Positions 48,660-60,569 of a stretch of DNA of 64,000 bases are shown here, piece after piece. Made by a program: the position numbers and the translations under genes. This DNA comes from Halichondria panicea. Lineage: Eukaryota > Porifera > Demospongiae > Suberitida > Halichondriidae. Where the stretch lies: contig NC_087378.1 of assembly GCF_963675165.1 (NCBI RefSeq), positions 4,707,205 to 4,771,204 on the forward strand, in the 5' to 3' direction. The notes beneath the pieces were generated by a model that saw only the letters and a list, made by a program, of their open reading frames with translations, made no database searches and was not told where the DNA came from. The stretch's first letter is position 1, and each line of letters opens with the position of its first letter.

Positions 48660-50030
48660 ACTAATCACAGAGCCTGTGTGTGTGGGGGGGAAGTTGTGTA
48701 CAGTATGCACACCTTGCACGTAGGGGTGGTCCCAATATCGTCTCCTGCATAATCGAGTGATCCCTGTGGCTAGCCGTCAGTCGTGTCTAAGCCGGGTGCC
48801 CTCAGCTGGGGGGGGGGGGGGGGATATTTAGCAACACAGTTCAATATGTACAGTACATTAGGTATAAAACCTGTTGTGTGTGTAGGGAGGGGGGGGGGGG
48901 GCTATGTACAGTACATTAGGTATAAGCCTGCCATGTACATACATGTAGGAGGTGATGAAGCAAAGTGGTATCACAACCTAAAAATAGCTAACCACACATT
49001 ACAGGGTTTATGCTAAGTCCTGGTAGAACAAGATAGATCTTGAATAGAAATTGAGCAATAATTTAGAACCACAATGTACCTGTGCTGGACATGATGAAGC
49101 ATGATGTATGATAAAAATAGTAAGGGTGCTGGACATGATGAAGCATGATGTATGAGTATAAGCCTGTGTGTGTGGGGGGGGGGGGGGGGGAGGTTGTGTA
49201 CAGTATATTAGCTACATGAGCTTGTATGATAAAAATAGTAAGGGTGCTGGACATGATGAAGCATGATGTATGAGTATAAGCCTGTGTGTGTGGGGGGGGG
49301 GGGAGGTTGTGTACAGTATATTAGCTATGAGCTTGTGTGTGTGGGGGGAAGGTTGTGTACAGTATATTAGCCATGAGTGTGTGTGTGTGTGTGTGGAGGG
49401 CGGGTTGTGTACAGTATCTATGATCCTGTGTGTGTGGGGGGGGGGGGGAGGTTGTGTACAGTATAAGCCTGTGTGTGTGTGGGGGGGGGGGGAGGTTGTG
49501 TACAGTATATTAGCTATGAGCCTGTGTGTGGGGGGAAGGTTGTGTATGTGTTGGGGGGGGGGGGGGAAGTTGTGTACAGTATGCACACCTTGTACGTAGG
49601 GGTGGTCCCAATATCGTCTCCTGCATAATCGAGTGATCCCTGTGGCTAGCCGTCAGTCGTGTCTAAGCCGGGTGCCCTCAGCTGGGGGGAGGGGATATTT
49701 AGCAACACAGTTCAATATGTACAGTACATTAGGTATAAAGCCTGTTGTGTGTGTAGGGAGGGGGGGGCCATGTACAGTACATTAGGTATAAGCCTGCCAT
49801 GTACATACATGTAGGAGGTGATGAAGCAAAGTGGTATATATCACAACCTAAAAATAGCTAACCACACATTACAGGGTTTATGCTAAGTCCTGGTAGAACA
49901 AGATAGATCTTGAATAGAAATTGAGCAATAATTTAGAACCACAATGTACCTGTGCTGGACATGATGAAGCATGATGTATGATAAAAATAGTAAGGGTGCT
50001 GGACATGATGAAGCATGATGTAATAGTAAG
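48660..50030. repeat. ~460-base duplication (period ~875) with a G-rich minisatellite between
   Basis: Bases ~48,690-49,150 and ~49,565-50,020 are near-identical (CACCTTG(C/T)ACGTAGGGGTGG ... GTGCTGGACATGATGAAGC). Between them, units of roughly 50 bases (GTGTGTGTGGGGGGG...AGGTTGTGTACAGTATATTAGC) repeat about six times with variable G runs. A further fragment is at 60,258-60,330. The second copy ends ~150 bases before the fusion gene's ATG. Confidence 0.9.
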
Positions 50031-50072
50031 GGGCTGGTGGTCATACTAACCACAGAAACCACAGAGCTCAGC

Positions 50073-50080
50073 TATAAAGG
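50073..50080 (+). promoter_or_regulatory. TATA-like box of the transposase-protease fusion gene
   Basis: TATAAAGG, in a block homologous to the FHA gene promoter (GAGCTCAGCTA..., GAAGCTATTCACATCTCACC), lies 98 bases before the ATG at 50,171. Confidence 0.5.
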
Positions 50081-50170
50081 TTACACAGAACAGGAAGCTA
50101 TTCACATCTCACCAAGTTGTATCAGAGAGCAAGATTTCAGTGCAAAGCAAGATTTCACAGTGCAATCAGC

Positions 50171-53100
50171 ATGGACGAAGAGGTTTGTACCCTGTACAAT
50201 AGAGTGGCATGTGAACACATTATTTTGTCACAACAAGTATACGTAATGTACACTTTCCGATAATTATTATTAATTAACTCTACAGAAACTTGAAGAACAG
50301 GCCAGGCTGCCAGAGTACGACTCGGCCTCTACTCCAAAGATGCGAGAGATACAGGTGAGAATTTTTATATGCTAGCAAATACCAAATATACACCCATAAT
50401 AATTGCAATGACTCGCTCACCTTCACAGGAGGAGAGTGCCTTTGACCTGTCGCAGAGTCCTAACCACAGCCTCACTCCAGAGGAGGAATCTTACCTGAAA
50501 CAGGTAAGCAATCACAGTACGAAACTCATGTGCATCTTTGTAGGATTGCAATTCTGCACAGAAGTTTAACACTATTTGTATGCTCTCAATTGGAGGGTTG
50601 CATGCATATATGTAATGAACAATAAACTCGGTCTAGTGTCTCCAGTTGCTCTTTAAAATGGAATGGTAGGTCGAAAAATAGGCCTGGGGTACCTGGGGGC
50701 GTGGTTGAAATTCGTTTCCAAGGTAGTTCCTGAAGGTGCCACACATCGGTAACGTGTACTACTGTAGGTTTAACCGTTTTGGCACCATACGAAGCGTAGA
50801 AATTTACCGTACCGTACGGTTGCACGTTTTGTTGCGCTTTCGATTAAAAACTGTTGAGCGACAATACATGTAGAATGCTTATGTCAGTTCTGTACCGATC
50901 CTTGTACAGTAGCTGCTCTCAAATAGTAGCCTCAGTGAACGTTGAGGCTAGCACGTGGCAGCCATATTAATACTAGCTAGGTAGAAGCTAGTTAGTGCTT
51001 TACAAATACTTTCTTGTGGCAGAGTTTGAGTTTGTGCAGGTGAAAAGAGCAACTTGAAGGTGCTGGAATGTTTTATAGGCCAGGGTATTAATCGCCTCTC
51101 TCGAATTGTAGCCTCTTTTACGCATATACAGTATGTACAACAAGGAAATAAAACGCATGGTGCGTTGTTTTATTTCCCCATTCACAGGTTCCTTAATCAG
51201 TATCATCAGTCTATGTGAATCCTATAATTATATATAACTGAGCTTAGAAAAATATGCTACATTATAGGACATTGGTGACTCACCTCTCACCCCAACAACC
51301 GAGCCATCCAGCCCATATCAGGTTTGTACATGTACGTCTGCTGTCTGCATAATTTGTCGCTATATAATTATATTTGAGCTATATACATGTAATTAGACAC
51401 TAGTTGATAAGATATACGTGGGAAGTACATGGGAAAAGTGCCTCAGAGCAGTAGTATCTAGACACTGTGTGTCCATGTGGATACTCAGCGACACCTCCAA
51501 AACAGTGTCTAACTACTTTGTCGGACACGTTACAGCATAGATACTCAGGGTGTCATACAGGGGAGGGGGAAAGGGGCCCCTTTGGCTCCAAATTTGCATG
51601 TCCATAGCTGGCAATGGAAAATACAATTGACCGTTTTTTAGCTACATGTAGCAAAAGCATGCCTTGTGAATCCTACCTATATATATTTTATTGCATTATA
51701 GGACATTGATGACTCACCTCTCACCCCAAAAACCGAGCCATCCAGCTTCTGCCGTCAAGACCCATATCAGGTGTGTATGTCCTTACGTCCTGCATGACAT
51801 AATTTGTCGCTATAAATATATAGTACGTACACTATTTTGCTTTTATAAGAGTGCTTGGTGCTTGCTATGGACATCATGTAACTTATTTTGTTGGGCACAT
51901 TCACCACAAACAACAATTAGCATACACGTAGATAGTGTGGAGAGGAATTGGAAACGAATTAATCAGTCAAACTTATGTGAATCGATCCTACCTATATATA
52001 ATTGAGCGCTTTATTACATTATAGGACATTGATAACTCACGCAAAAACGTTTCAAAAGGCATTCCCGCAAACCCTTGAAATATACGGTATATACATTGTA
52101 ATAGTATATGCATTGTAATAGCTAGAGTGGTTATAATTATTATACTTACGAGATACTAACTACAGGAGTACTCCAGGCTGCAAGAGTCCGACTCCACCCC
52201 TACTCCAAAGAAGAGATGTTTGCGAGAGATACAGGTGAGTGATGGTTACAACAAAGCACAACCACAGTGTACGCATGTAGTATGCTAGAATACACCCACA
52301 CTAATTGCAATGACTAATTAATCACCTTCACAGGAGGAGGGTCGGTCGCAGAGTTCTAACCCTAACCTCAGTTCAGAGGAGGATTCTGACCTGAAACAGG
52401 TAAATTATGCAATCAGGGTATAAAAGTCTTGTGCAGTATATGCTTGATCAGAGGCTGCGGCTACTAAATGTTTCATTTTGCTGGCAGAGTAAGCTATACA
52501 ATTCGAGAGAGGCGTTATTAGGCCTACTAACACCTCAACCCTTTACAATTCAATCTTTCAGTCCTAACCCTGTAGCACACACAACTATTATACATGTACA
52601 TGTACTAGGGATTAACGTCCCAGCATTTGTTGGTATGTACTTGGTCATCGTAAGTAATTTTCACCTGCCATGAGAAAGTCTTTCATAAAAGCACTATACA
52701 TGTACGTATATACCTCATGTAGCCTCAAATTTCACTGAGGTTATACTATTTGAGAGTAGCTCTATTGCACTGAATATGGGCTGTTTTATTTGAGGGCATC
52801 AGATTTTACAGAGAGGTAGTAGAAGGACTGTAGATACTTGGACTTATTACTCACCTTCACAGGAGAGTGCCTTCGACCCGTGGCCGAGTTCTAACCACAG
52901 CCTCAGTTCAGAGGAGGATTCTGACCTGAAACAGGTAAATAAATCACAGTATGAAAGTTACGTGCATCTTAGTAGGATTACTACAGAAAATTAGAACGAA
53001 TCGTATTCCACGTACATGTCATGTGATTGCAATGACTTACTCAATTAATAGGAGCATGTTTTACAATACATTCACATAGACATGCCCAGATACAATCTAT

Positions 53101-56100
53101 CTCAGGCCTATTTCTAAAAAAATTGGCTTGGCGACGAGACTATAATTATACAGGTCTAGACTTAAAGATAATGTGGTTATGCACACATTGGCAACGTGTA
53201 CTAGTGTAGTACGTACGTATGCTATCGAATAGTGCAATGTGTTACCCAGGAGGAGAGTGCCTTTGACCTCCTGTCGCAGAGTCCTACCCACAGCCTCACT
53301 CCATATGAAGATTCAGATGAAGATTCTTGCCTGAAACAGGTGCAAGAATATTTGTAATCACAGTATGAAACTCAAGTGCATCTTTGTAGGATTACAATTA
53401 CAACAGGGTTGCATGTAATTGTACATGTAGTATAATTATGTTGTGTATAAGGGTAATCCTAAAGTACATGCAACCATTACTTTGACTTTCAGGAGGAGGA
53501 AATTGACGACAGCCTCTCTCAAAAAGACGCCACTGATCTGGAGAAGGTAAACAACACAAGCTGAGTAAACGATCCCATTATATATAATATTATACACATT
53601 TACTACGTGTATGTACTCACATAGATAAATGCAGCACATCATGTACAGTCCAGGCAAATTTGATGTTATTCACTCTTGCTTAGGAGCAACAGGAGTCCGA
53701 TTTACAATCAACTCCAAGACAAAGCATACAAGTCACACCCAAACCAAGCCTGCACAAAATGCAGGGAGCAGAGGTAAGATAACGCTAAACAACAAATCAT
53801 ACTGTAGAAACTGGCTTAGTCAGGGTGATATACAGGATTTTGAAGTACATGTAGGAGGGGGAAATGTGGCGGTGCGCAAAGTGCACCGTCGCCTAAGGAC
53901 TCCCTCAGAATTTTTTGGGTGAATTCTGATGGGTTTTGGGGTTGCCTTTCGTATTTTAAATGGGGGGTCCGATTCTAAATCGATGGGTGTTAAAATTGGG
54001 TTTATATTTTTCTATGTGCATGAGTCAGCAAAACATACCATGTGCTCTTAGACCTTGACCTATAATTTAGATATGGACTATTTGTCTCGTAAGAGATCAC
54101 GTAGATGACGGTGACAGTGACAGTGCTAGTATTTTTGTCCATATATACAATCATACATCTAAATGTATGATAGAAAGGGGAAAACAAATGGAGCCAGGGG
54201 GATATCCTCCCTTCCCCGCTGTATGGCACCCTGGGCTTACTCGAATATAAGGGTTAGGGTTAGGGTTAGAGTGTTGCTACTCTAGTTACTTCTGTGCACT
54301 GTTTTATGAGAGCAGCAGCCATTAATTTATATAGACATCCTTTTTAGCAACAATTATGCATGCTAGCAGATTTACCAGTGTATGCCAATATAAAGCAACG
54401 TGCCAGCTACATGTATAATTATACATATATAAAAGCACCATATAAACACGTATATGTACATTACCTCTCAGGGATGCGCAAACACGGGACCGGAAAGGCT
54501 CACAGAACCGCACAGCTCAAAACCTGTGTATACACCAAAAAGAACACGTCAGTATACACGTCAGTATGAAACAAAGGTAAGCAAATGCATAGGCCACGCA
54601 AAGGGCTAGTCGACCAACAATGGGGCACCTTTTTTATGACACATTTTTAAGTACACTTACTATTCTTACTTTCAATCAGGTATTGATGACTTCAACCGAT
54701 ACCGATACCGATACCGGGTCAGACAGAGAATCGGAGTACTTTCCAACACCACTACGACAGTTTAAAATCAAGCTGCCCGCTTTACCAGATATTCCAAACA
54801 ATTGCACAATCGCAGAGATGCGACAGGTGGACAGCTTCATTCAAAAGTTCAGCAGAGGCTGCAAAAGAACGGGCTGCCGTGGAGGGCTTATTCCTGTTGA
54901 AGCGAGAACTCAGCAAATGGGAGGAGCGGCACGAATAATCTATAGATGCAAGAGATGCTCAAAGTATTATACTTTTGACAGTGCCATTCTTCCGGATCAC
55001 CCCACAACCAGACAGAGCAAACTCAGCAGGGCACTACAGGTGGCCTTCATTACAGCAGGATGCACACATGCAACATACAAGAAGGTGCTTGATATCCTTG
55101 GCATGGCGGCAGTGTCCTTTCCGACATTCATGCAAACTATAAGGGATATGCACCCTGTAGTAGAAGAAATGGTCGAGGAAATGTGCTCAAGAGAGAAAGA
55201 AAGAATGAAAAACATGAGCCAGGAAGAACTCGGATCATGGACACGAGCTGTTACTACTGCCGATGGTGCCTGGCACACGCGTGGTTTCTTTAGCAAAAAT
55301 TCCACATTCACCGTACGAAACTACTTCAACGGAGCACTGCTATATTTTATACATCTGTGCCAAAAAGGCCGAGACCACATCATCGAAGAACCGCTGTACA
55401 AAGGCACATCTAAGTCAACTGAAGGGTACAGTGCAACACAATTGATGAATGTGGCACGCACAGAGGGTTTGAACATTGAAGTCCACTGGCAAGATGGTGA
55501 CTCTTCTTCTAGCAAACGTGTCTTAAAAGCGTTTCCCGGTGCCAAAATCATGTTGTGCGGAGGTCATGCTGCAAAGTCTCACCTCAAGCTACTGATGGTT
55601 CGAGGCAAGCAAAAGAAGTTCACTGCCGCACTACAAAACAGGGAGAAACATTTTTTTCCAGAAGTTGTTAATGTCGAGTGTCACTGCAAATCCAAAAATT
55701 GTAAGGCAGGATGCGGATGTCTGACAGACGTGTTCTGCCAGCGTTCGAGAAATAGCTTCTCCACCATACTGTCGACCTGCGAGTCTGCCGCTGACTTCTC
55801 AAGACGACTCAGTCATCTAACACACCACGTACAGGATGAGCACCAATGGGAGGAAGAACAAACATGTGAAAAACACTATCTAACCACCTGTAAAGAATGC
55901 GAGTTCGAATCTGACGGCGTGGTTGCTCGACAGTGTGACTTTCACCCCCTTACACTATGTAACTGCGGCGAGTGTGCCGATAAAAATCACCACGAGTGTG
56001 AAGGGAAACTGTATCGTACGAAAGAGGTATTACGTTGCCCCTTTCACCTACTAGCATACAAAATTGAGTGCCTGACGAGAACAAAAATGGCCGACAAGCT

Positions 56101-58225
56101 AGTCCACCCCATCCTGAAGCGTGGCCACTCCAATTGGCTCGAGAGTTCACACAGTGTTCTGATACGATTTAGACAAAAGCACGTATTCTTAGAGAGGCTC
56201 CATTACATTGTCTCAACCAACCTCGGCCTATTGCAAGCCAACATGACACACGAGTATCAACAACAGGGGGCTGACTATCACTGGAAAACCGAGCTCTACA
56301 AAAAAATGAATCTACCATTGTACGAAGGTGTACAAGAGGTGTTGTCCAAGCAAAATCAACAGAGGAAGAAAGTACTTGAAGGAGTCAAAACAGAAAAGAC
56401 CAAAAAACGACGAGTGCAGCTGAAGAAGCTAAGAGTGATAGATCGACAGCAACGCATTGTCTGGACAGACCAACATGGACGTGACACATACGGAAAAAAA
56501 GCAACCAAGACTGCGTCCAGCCCTAAGAAGAAACAGAGCAAAGACCAGCCAAGAGCCAAGAAACGAGCCAAGAAAGACGCTCACAAGGATGGACAGGAGG
56601 ACAGCAGTAACAACTCAGACTACGCAAGTGAGGAGTTTGATATGGGCACGTTTGAAGAAGACATCCTCAGTGGGTGCATTTGCGGTGCTAATGGAAGAGC
56701 TCACAAACGATACTGTCCCATGAACCCCCAAAACTACTATCACAGGGAAAAGAATCCCACCCGCCCTTACAACAAAAGGCTCAACCTGTCGCGCACTTTC
56801 GGTGATGCACATGCCAGAATAAACTACGACGATGTCCCAGACGAGCATAATGTTGTCACTCCTGATGGTGATGCACATACCAAAATAAACGACTCAGACG
56901 TAGAGTGTTACGACGGTGTCCCAGATGAGCCTGATGGTGATGACTCAGACATAGAGTGTTACGACGGTGTCCCAGACGAGCATGATGTTGTCACTCCTGA
57001 TGGTGATGCACATGTACCAATGACTGACGTAGACAGTGACCATGAGATCCCAGACGAGCATGTCAGTGCTCACAAACACATCAGCGAACCACACATCAAC
57101 GATCGAACCAATGCAGCACAACCCGAACCACAAATCAACGTAGACAAGACGGACAGGCTAGAAGTTGGCATGTACGTTTATCTTCACAGCAGTCGTTTTG
57201 GAGAGCAGCACCTTCTCTGTCGGATTGCTAAAAAAGTAGGCAATCTTTTTCGGTTGTATTGTGGCGGTGGTATTCTTAACGCAAGCTATTCCCCAGAAGT
57301 GTTGACAATTTCTTTGAGTAACAGTAACCACAGCCTTTCACTAGGGAATTGGCGCGCTTCTCCAAATATCTCTTTGGCTGCTGCCGCCCTTGAAGCTGCC
57401 TGCCTTGCTAAGTGCAAGTGTGTCATTCCCAAACCTGTCGTTGTAGACATTTCCGAAGATGATGGCCCTACCACAGCTGCTACAAATGAAAAAGTATGGA
57501 TGGAGAACTGTTTATACAAATTAACCATCGCAGAAAAGGAAGAGGTAGTATCTTCTTGTGGTTGGCTCAATGACAGGGTCATCACTGCTGCTCAGCTATT
57601 AATGCTACAGCACTCTCCTTTGATGAAGGGATTGCAACCACCTACGCTTGCACAGCATCAGGCCTTCGATTGTCACAAGGATCAGATCTTTGTGCAAATT
57701 ATCATTGTTGGTAACAGTCACTGGTGTGTTGTATCGAATGTGGGCTGTGACGAAGGTACGGTGAATGTGTATGACACGATCTTTGCTAGACCTTCGAATA
57801 TCACCGTACGGGTTGTATGTAGCCTTGTCTCCTGTTCAACGCCCACACTATCCATCAATATGATGGATGTTCAGAGGCAGTCAAATGGATCAGACTGTGG
57901 CGTGCTTGCGATTGCTATCGCTTTCGAACTCTGCTGCCATAGAGATCCATGTATCCAGAAATTTGGCAACACAGTTTCTATTCGATCTCATCTTGCCAGG
58001 TGCCTTGAAGACTGCAAGCTTACCACATTTAGCACAGGAATTCGTAGGTGCCGAAACAAGGTTAAATTTTCAAAGCAGGTTGAAATTGCTTGTTTATGTC
58101 GAGAACCTAAAGATAAAAAATCGATGGTGAAATGCAAAAACTGTAAAGCCTGGTTCCACAAGCACTGTTGCAGGGAAACCACACAAGTTGTAGTTCCCTG
58201 GACCTGTACATTTTGTAGAAACTAA
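50171..58225 (+). CDS. Fusion protein: acidic S/TP array + Mutator-like transposase + Ulp1-like protease + PHD finger
   Basis: Thirteen exons, all introns phase 0: 50,171-50,182, 50,286-50,354, 50,429-50,503, 51,268-51,321, 51,702-51,770, 52,166-52,234, 52,334-52,399, 52,863-52,934, 53,250-53,339, 53,493-53,546, 53,684-53,773, 54,472-54,576, 54,680-58,225. They encode 1456 residues without a stop. The first 12 exons (275 residues) are short acidic repeats such as SPNHSLTPEEESYLKQ, DIDDSPLTPKTEPSS and ESDSTPTPKK. The last exon holds the transposase (DGAWHTRG with Asp at 55,262; HWQDGDSSSS with Asp at 55,493; NWLESSHS with Glu at 56,141; Cys/His clusters between). Next come a Lys-rich linker, acidic repeats, and a C48 (Ulp1/SENP) domain: NSHW His 57,719, VYD Asp 57,773, Gln 57,878 and SDCG Cys 57,896. 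A PHD finger follows (C-x-C...C-x2-C...H-x2-C...W-x-C-x2-C, 58,090-58,222). Likely nuclear. The transposase family call is from pattern; splicing is unproven. Confidence 0.75.
51390..51525. repeat. Deleted copy of the 7,350-7,664 hairpin element
   Basis: ACACTAGTTGATAAGAT(C/A)TAC through GCCTCAGAGCAG and then ACACCTCCAAAACAGTGTCT match the element in the SERCA pseudogene, with most of the middle missing. It lies in an intron of the fusion gene. Confidence 0.8.
52025..52078 (+). pseudogene. Degenerate duplicate exon in the fusion gene
   Basis: After TTATAG, the sequence GACATTGATAACTCACGCAA begins like the two preceding exons (DIGDSPLTP, DIDDSPLTP). It soon diverges, reaches TGA and has no donor. 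It is a dead member of the exon array and would have to be skipped. Confidence 0.7.
54249..54271. repeat. Short interstitial telomere-like repeat
   Basis: AAGGGTTAGGGTTAGGGTTA contains three TTAGGG-type units in the intron before exon 12 of the fusion gene. Confidence 0.8.
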
Positions 58226-59060
58226 TTGCTGTTGTTTTTTCCATTATTCTACGTACACGTTGTAACTGTAATGTTATATATTAAGTGGTTGAAAGTGCTC
58301 CCAGAGATAGTGGTGGTGTACATTAAACCGCGGCCAGCATCCGGATGACGTGTGCGTTATATAAGAATATCAACTACATGTACATGTACACACACACTGG
58401 CCAGTATATCGAGTGTGACCTAACAATCTTGAAAGCTTTTTTTCCAACATAATACAACTAGTGCTGCAAGCTGGCGCTTTGCTAATACCTCTCGCCATGA
58501 TTTGCACACTTTCCTCTAACAGACTGCTTGTTATAGATACTACTACTTTCTGTGCTAATTTTGTCTTACTATTCTCACAGACTATGTCTTTAGTATGCCT
58601 CGAGGCGTAGTCGCAGGAGGGATATGGTAAAGCTATGTAAGTAAAGTTAGCTCGAGTTATGGCTAGTTTGACTCACATTGAAGGCTGTTGCAGTCTCTTT
58701 AGAATCTTTCGTAGCATCATCTGTTCGCACAAACTTTCTATTCAACTTATAAGTTAGCCTTGCACTAAAGCGTTACGTCAGAAAAGAGCTGTAAAGCAGC
58801 TAGCTCTGGCTGTTTAGTAGCCATTACTTGGATCTCCTGCAGACACGCCCCTTATTCCTGTAGATGTAATGCAAATGCGCGCTAATCACCACGTGTCTTC
58901 TTTCTTGCTTCCTGGTAAGCCACAAATGCAATGATACCATATACAAGTCTGACAGTCATAGATAGATCACTTCTTCTCACTTTTTTTAACAGACTGCATG
59001 CTGAAAATGGGTATACCGAAAAATGTCAATATTGTTCGTTCCTCCTTGACAAATGCGAAT
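58226..59060. other. 3' flank of the fusion gene with dispersed repeat
   Basis: No AATAAA is obvious in the first 60 bases after the stop. The 58,640-58,830 stretch is the repeat also seen at 48,190-48,380. No terminal inverted repeat matching the region left of 54.6 kb was found by eye. Confidence 0.4.
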
Positions 59061-59080
59061 ATAATTATCATCATCAGAAG

Positions 59081-59271
59081 CCCATAAAGAGAAGGACTAC
59101 GGGGATCACGTTTCGTAAGTAGTTATGACCGCATTTCCAGAGTCACTAAGTGGCCTACACGTGTTATACGCAATGCAGGGATGCGGTACAAGGAAGTGCG
59201 GTTTCACCGGCAATTACGAAACGCGATCCCCGAGTATACGTTGAAGTTAGCCGCTCCTTCTCTTTATGGGG
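59081..59271. repeat. Inverted repeat (arms ~38 and ~58 bases)
   Basis: CCCATAAAGAGAAGGACTAC plus GGGGATCACGTTTCGTAA (59,081-59,119) is inverted in two blocks at 59,214-59,231 and 59,254-59,271, the right arm holding an extra ~20 bases. It is a MITE-like or palindromic element. Confidence 0.75.
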
Positions 59272-59574
59272 CTCCTGTTATTACCCATGTACAATGTCTA
59301 CTTTATGCAAGAGACTACTTTTGCAAACACCGTCTAAATCCCAGGGGACTGAGTGACCACAATGACATAGCAGGGAGCGCATTTATGACTTCAATGTGGG
59401 ACATAATGGGCTAGACGGGCGTCGCCGCCCTCACCGTTACATGGAAGGAGGACAGGAACCAAGCCTATGTACAGTTTTGTTTTGAGATTGCAGTATTTCA
59501 AGTGGATTGATCACACACTTAATTTTACCACGTGTAAATTTTGCACACGAGCAACACCCACTTTACGGCTAGAA

Positions 59575-59905
59575 TGAATAATATCAAGAGTTTATGATAG
59601 AGAGAGAGTATCGAACGTAGGCATACTGTGAGTAACGTGACTTCCTGTATCTGTCACAAGCTTGGAATTTGCACACTGACCAATCCAAGTGTGGGTGATG
59701 TCATCTATCAAGAAAGTAGATTACATCACCCACACTCACACTTGGATGGGTTGATAGATTACATCACCCACGCTTGGATTGGTCAGTGTGCAAATTCCAA
59801 GCTTGTGACAGATACAGGAAGTCACGTTACTCTCCGCATACATCTGATGTACAGTATGCCTACGTTCGATACTCTCTCTCTATCGTAAACTCTTGATAAT
59901 ATTCA
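59575..59905. mobile_element. 331-base foldback element with ~125-base arms
   Basis: The left arm starts TGAATAATATCAAGAGTTTA and includes GTAACGTGACTTCCTGTATC and GGAATTTGCACACTGACCAA. It is inverted almost perfectly in the right arm ending TAAACTCTTGATAATATTCA. The arms occupy nearly the whole element; near the centre ACATCACCCAC is repeated. There is no coding capacity. Confidence 0.9.
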
Positions 59906-60252
59906 TGATGCTATTGCGTAACAGGCCAGAACAAAACTGTGGACAGGCTTGATTCCCGACCTCCCTTTCAGAGGGAGGCGACGCCCGACTACATAATAGG
60001 CTGAATTTGGGGCAGTGCTCAAAAGCATAATAGGGGGCAGAATTATTTCTATCTACTCAGATATACTCGAGGTTTTGCAGTTTGGAAATCTAGGCACCGC
60101 GGGAGAATAGAATAATAATACGGACAATAATTATTTTTTGTAAAGGATTTGATTTCCTAAAGAGCAACATGTACATGTAGGTGGACATGTACCTACATGT
60201 ACATGTACAATGTAGCTGTCAAGGAGGGCTTCACTAACCCCGGGTTTGTAAA

Positions 60253-60425
60253 TCTGGCCAATATCGTCTCCTGTATAATCGAGTGATCCCTGTGGCTAGC
60301 CGTCAGTCGTCACCAGGAGCTGGGGGGGGAGGAGGATATAGCTCTGATAGCAGTGATGAACATCAGTACAGTTTTCACAACTGTACCCCCCCCCCCCCCC
60401 CCACACACACACAGGCTCATAGCTA
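60253..60425. repeat. Partial copy of the 48.7/49.6-kb repeat and poly-C/poly-G tracts
   Basis: CAATATCGTCTCCTG(C/T)ATAATC...GTGGCTAGCCGTCAGTCGT matches 48,733-48,786. A run of about 16 C followed by CACACACACA is the inverse of the G-rich minisatellite. A Harbinger-like MITE is inserted at its edge. Confidence 0.85.
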
Positions 60426-60426
60426 A

Positions 60427-60566
60427 GGCCACTCCAAATGAGACTGTAGTTTCCCGTCCAACTCGCGCTTCTTGCTTTAGCTACCTCATTGATAGTCATT
60501 ATGATACATCCGCTTATAATTTACTAGAGTCTCTGACGGGAAACTACAGTCTCATTTGGAGTGGCC
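60427..60566. mobile_element. Harbinger-like MITE, copy 2 (140 bases)
   Basis: Same inverted termini as copy 1 (GGCCACTCCAAATGAGACTG...), flanked by a TAA duplication (60,424-60,426 and 60,567-60,569). It is an internally deleted version of the 302-base copy. Confidence 0.85.
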
Positions 60567-60569
60567 TAA

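Noticed and set aside
54620..54679. ATG at 54,620 as the start of the large protein
   Set aside because: The first 20 codons read through a pyrimidine-rich tract and TCAG acceptor. Joining at 54,680 to phase-0 upstream exons is better supported, although a transposon-internal start is still possible.
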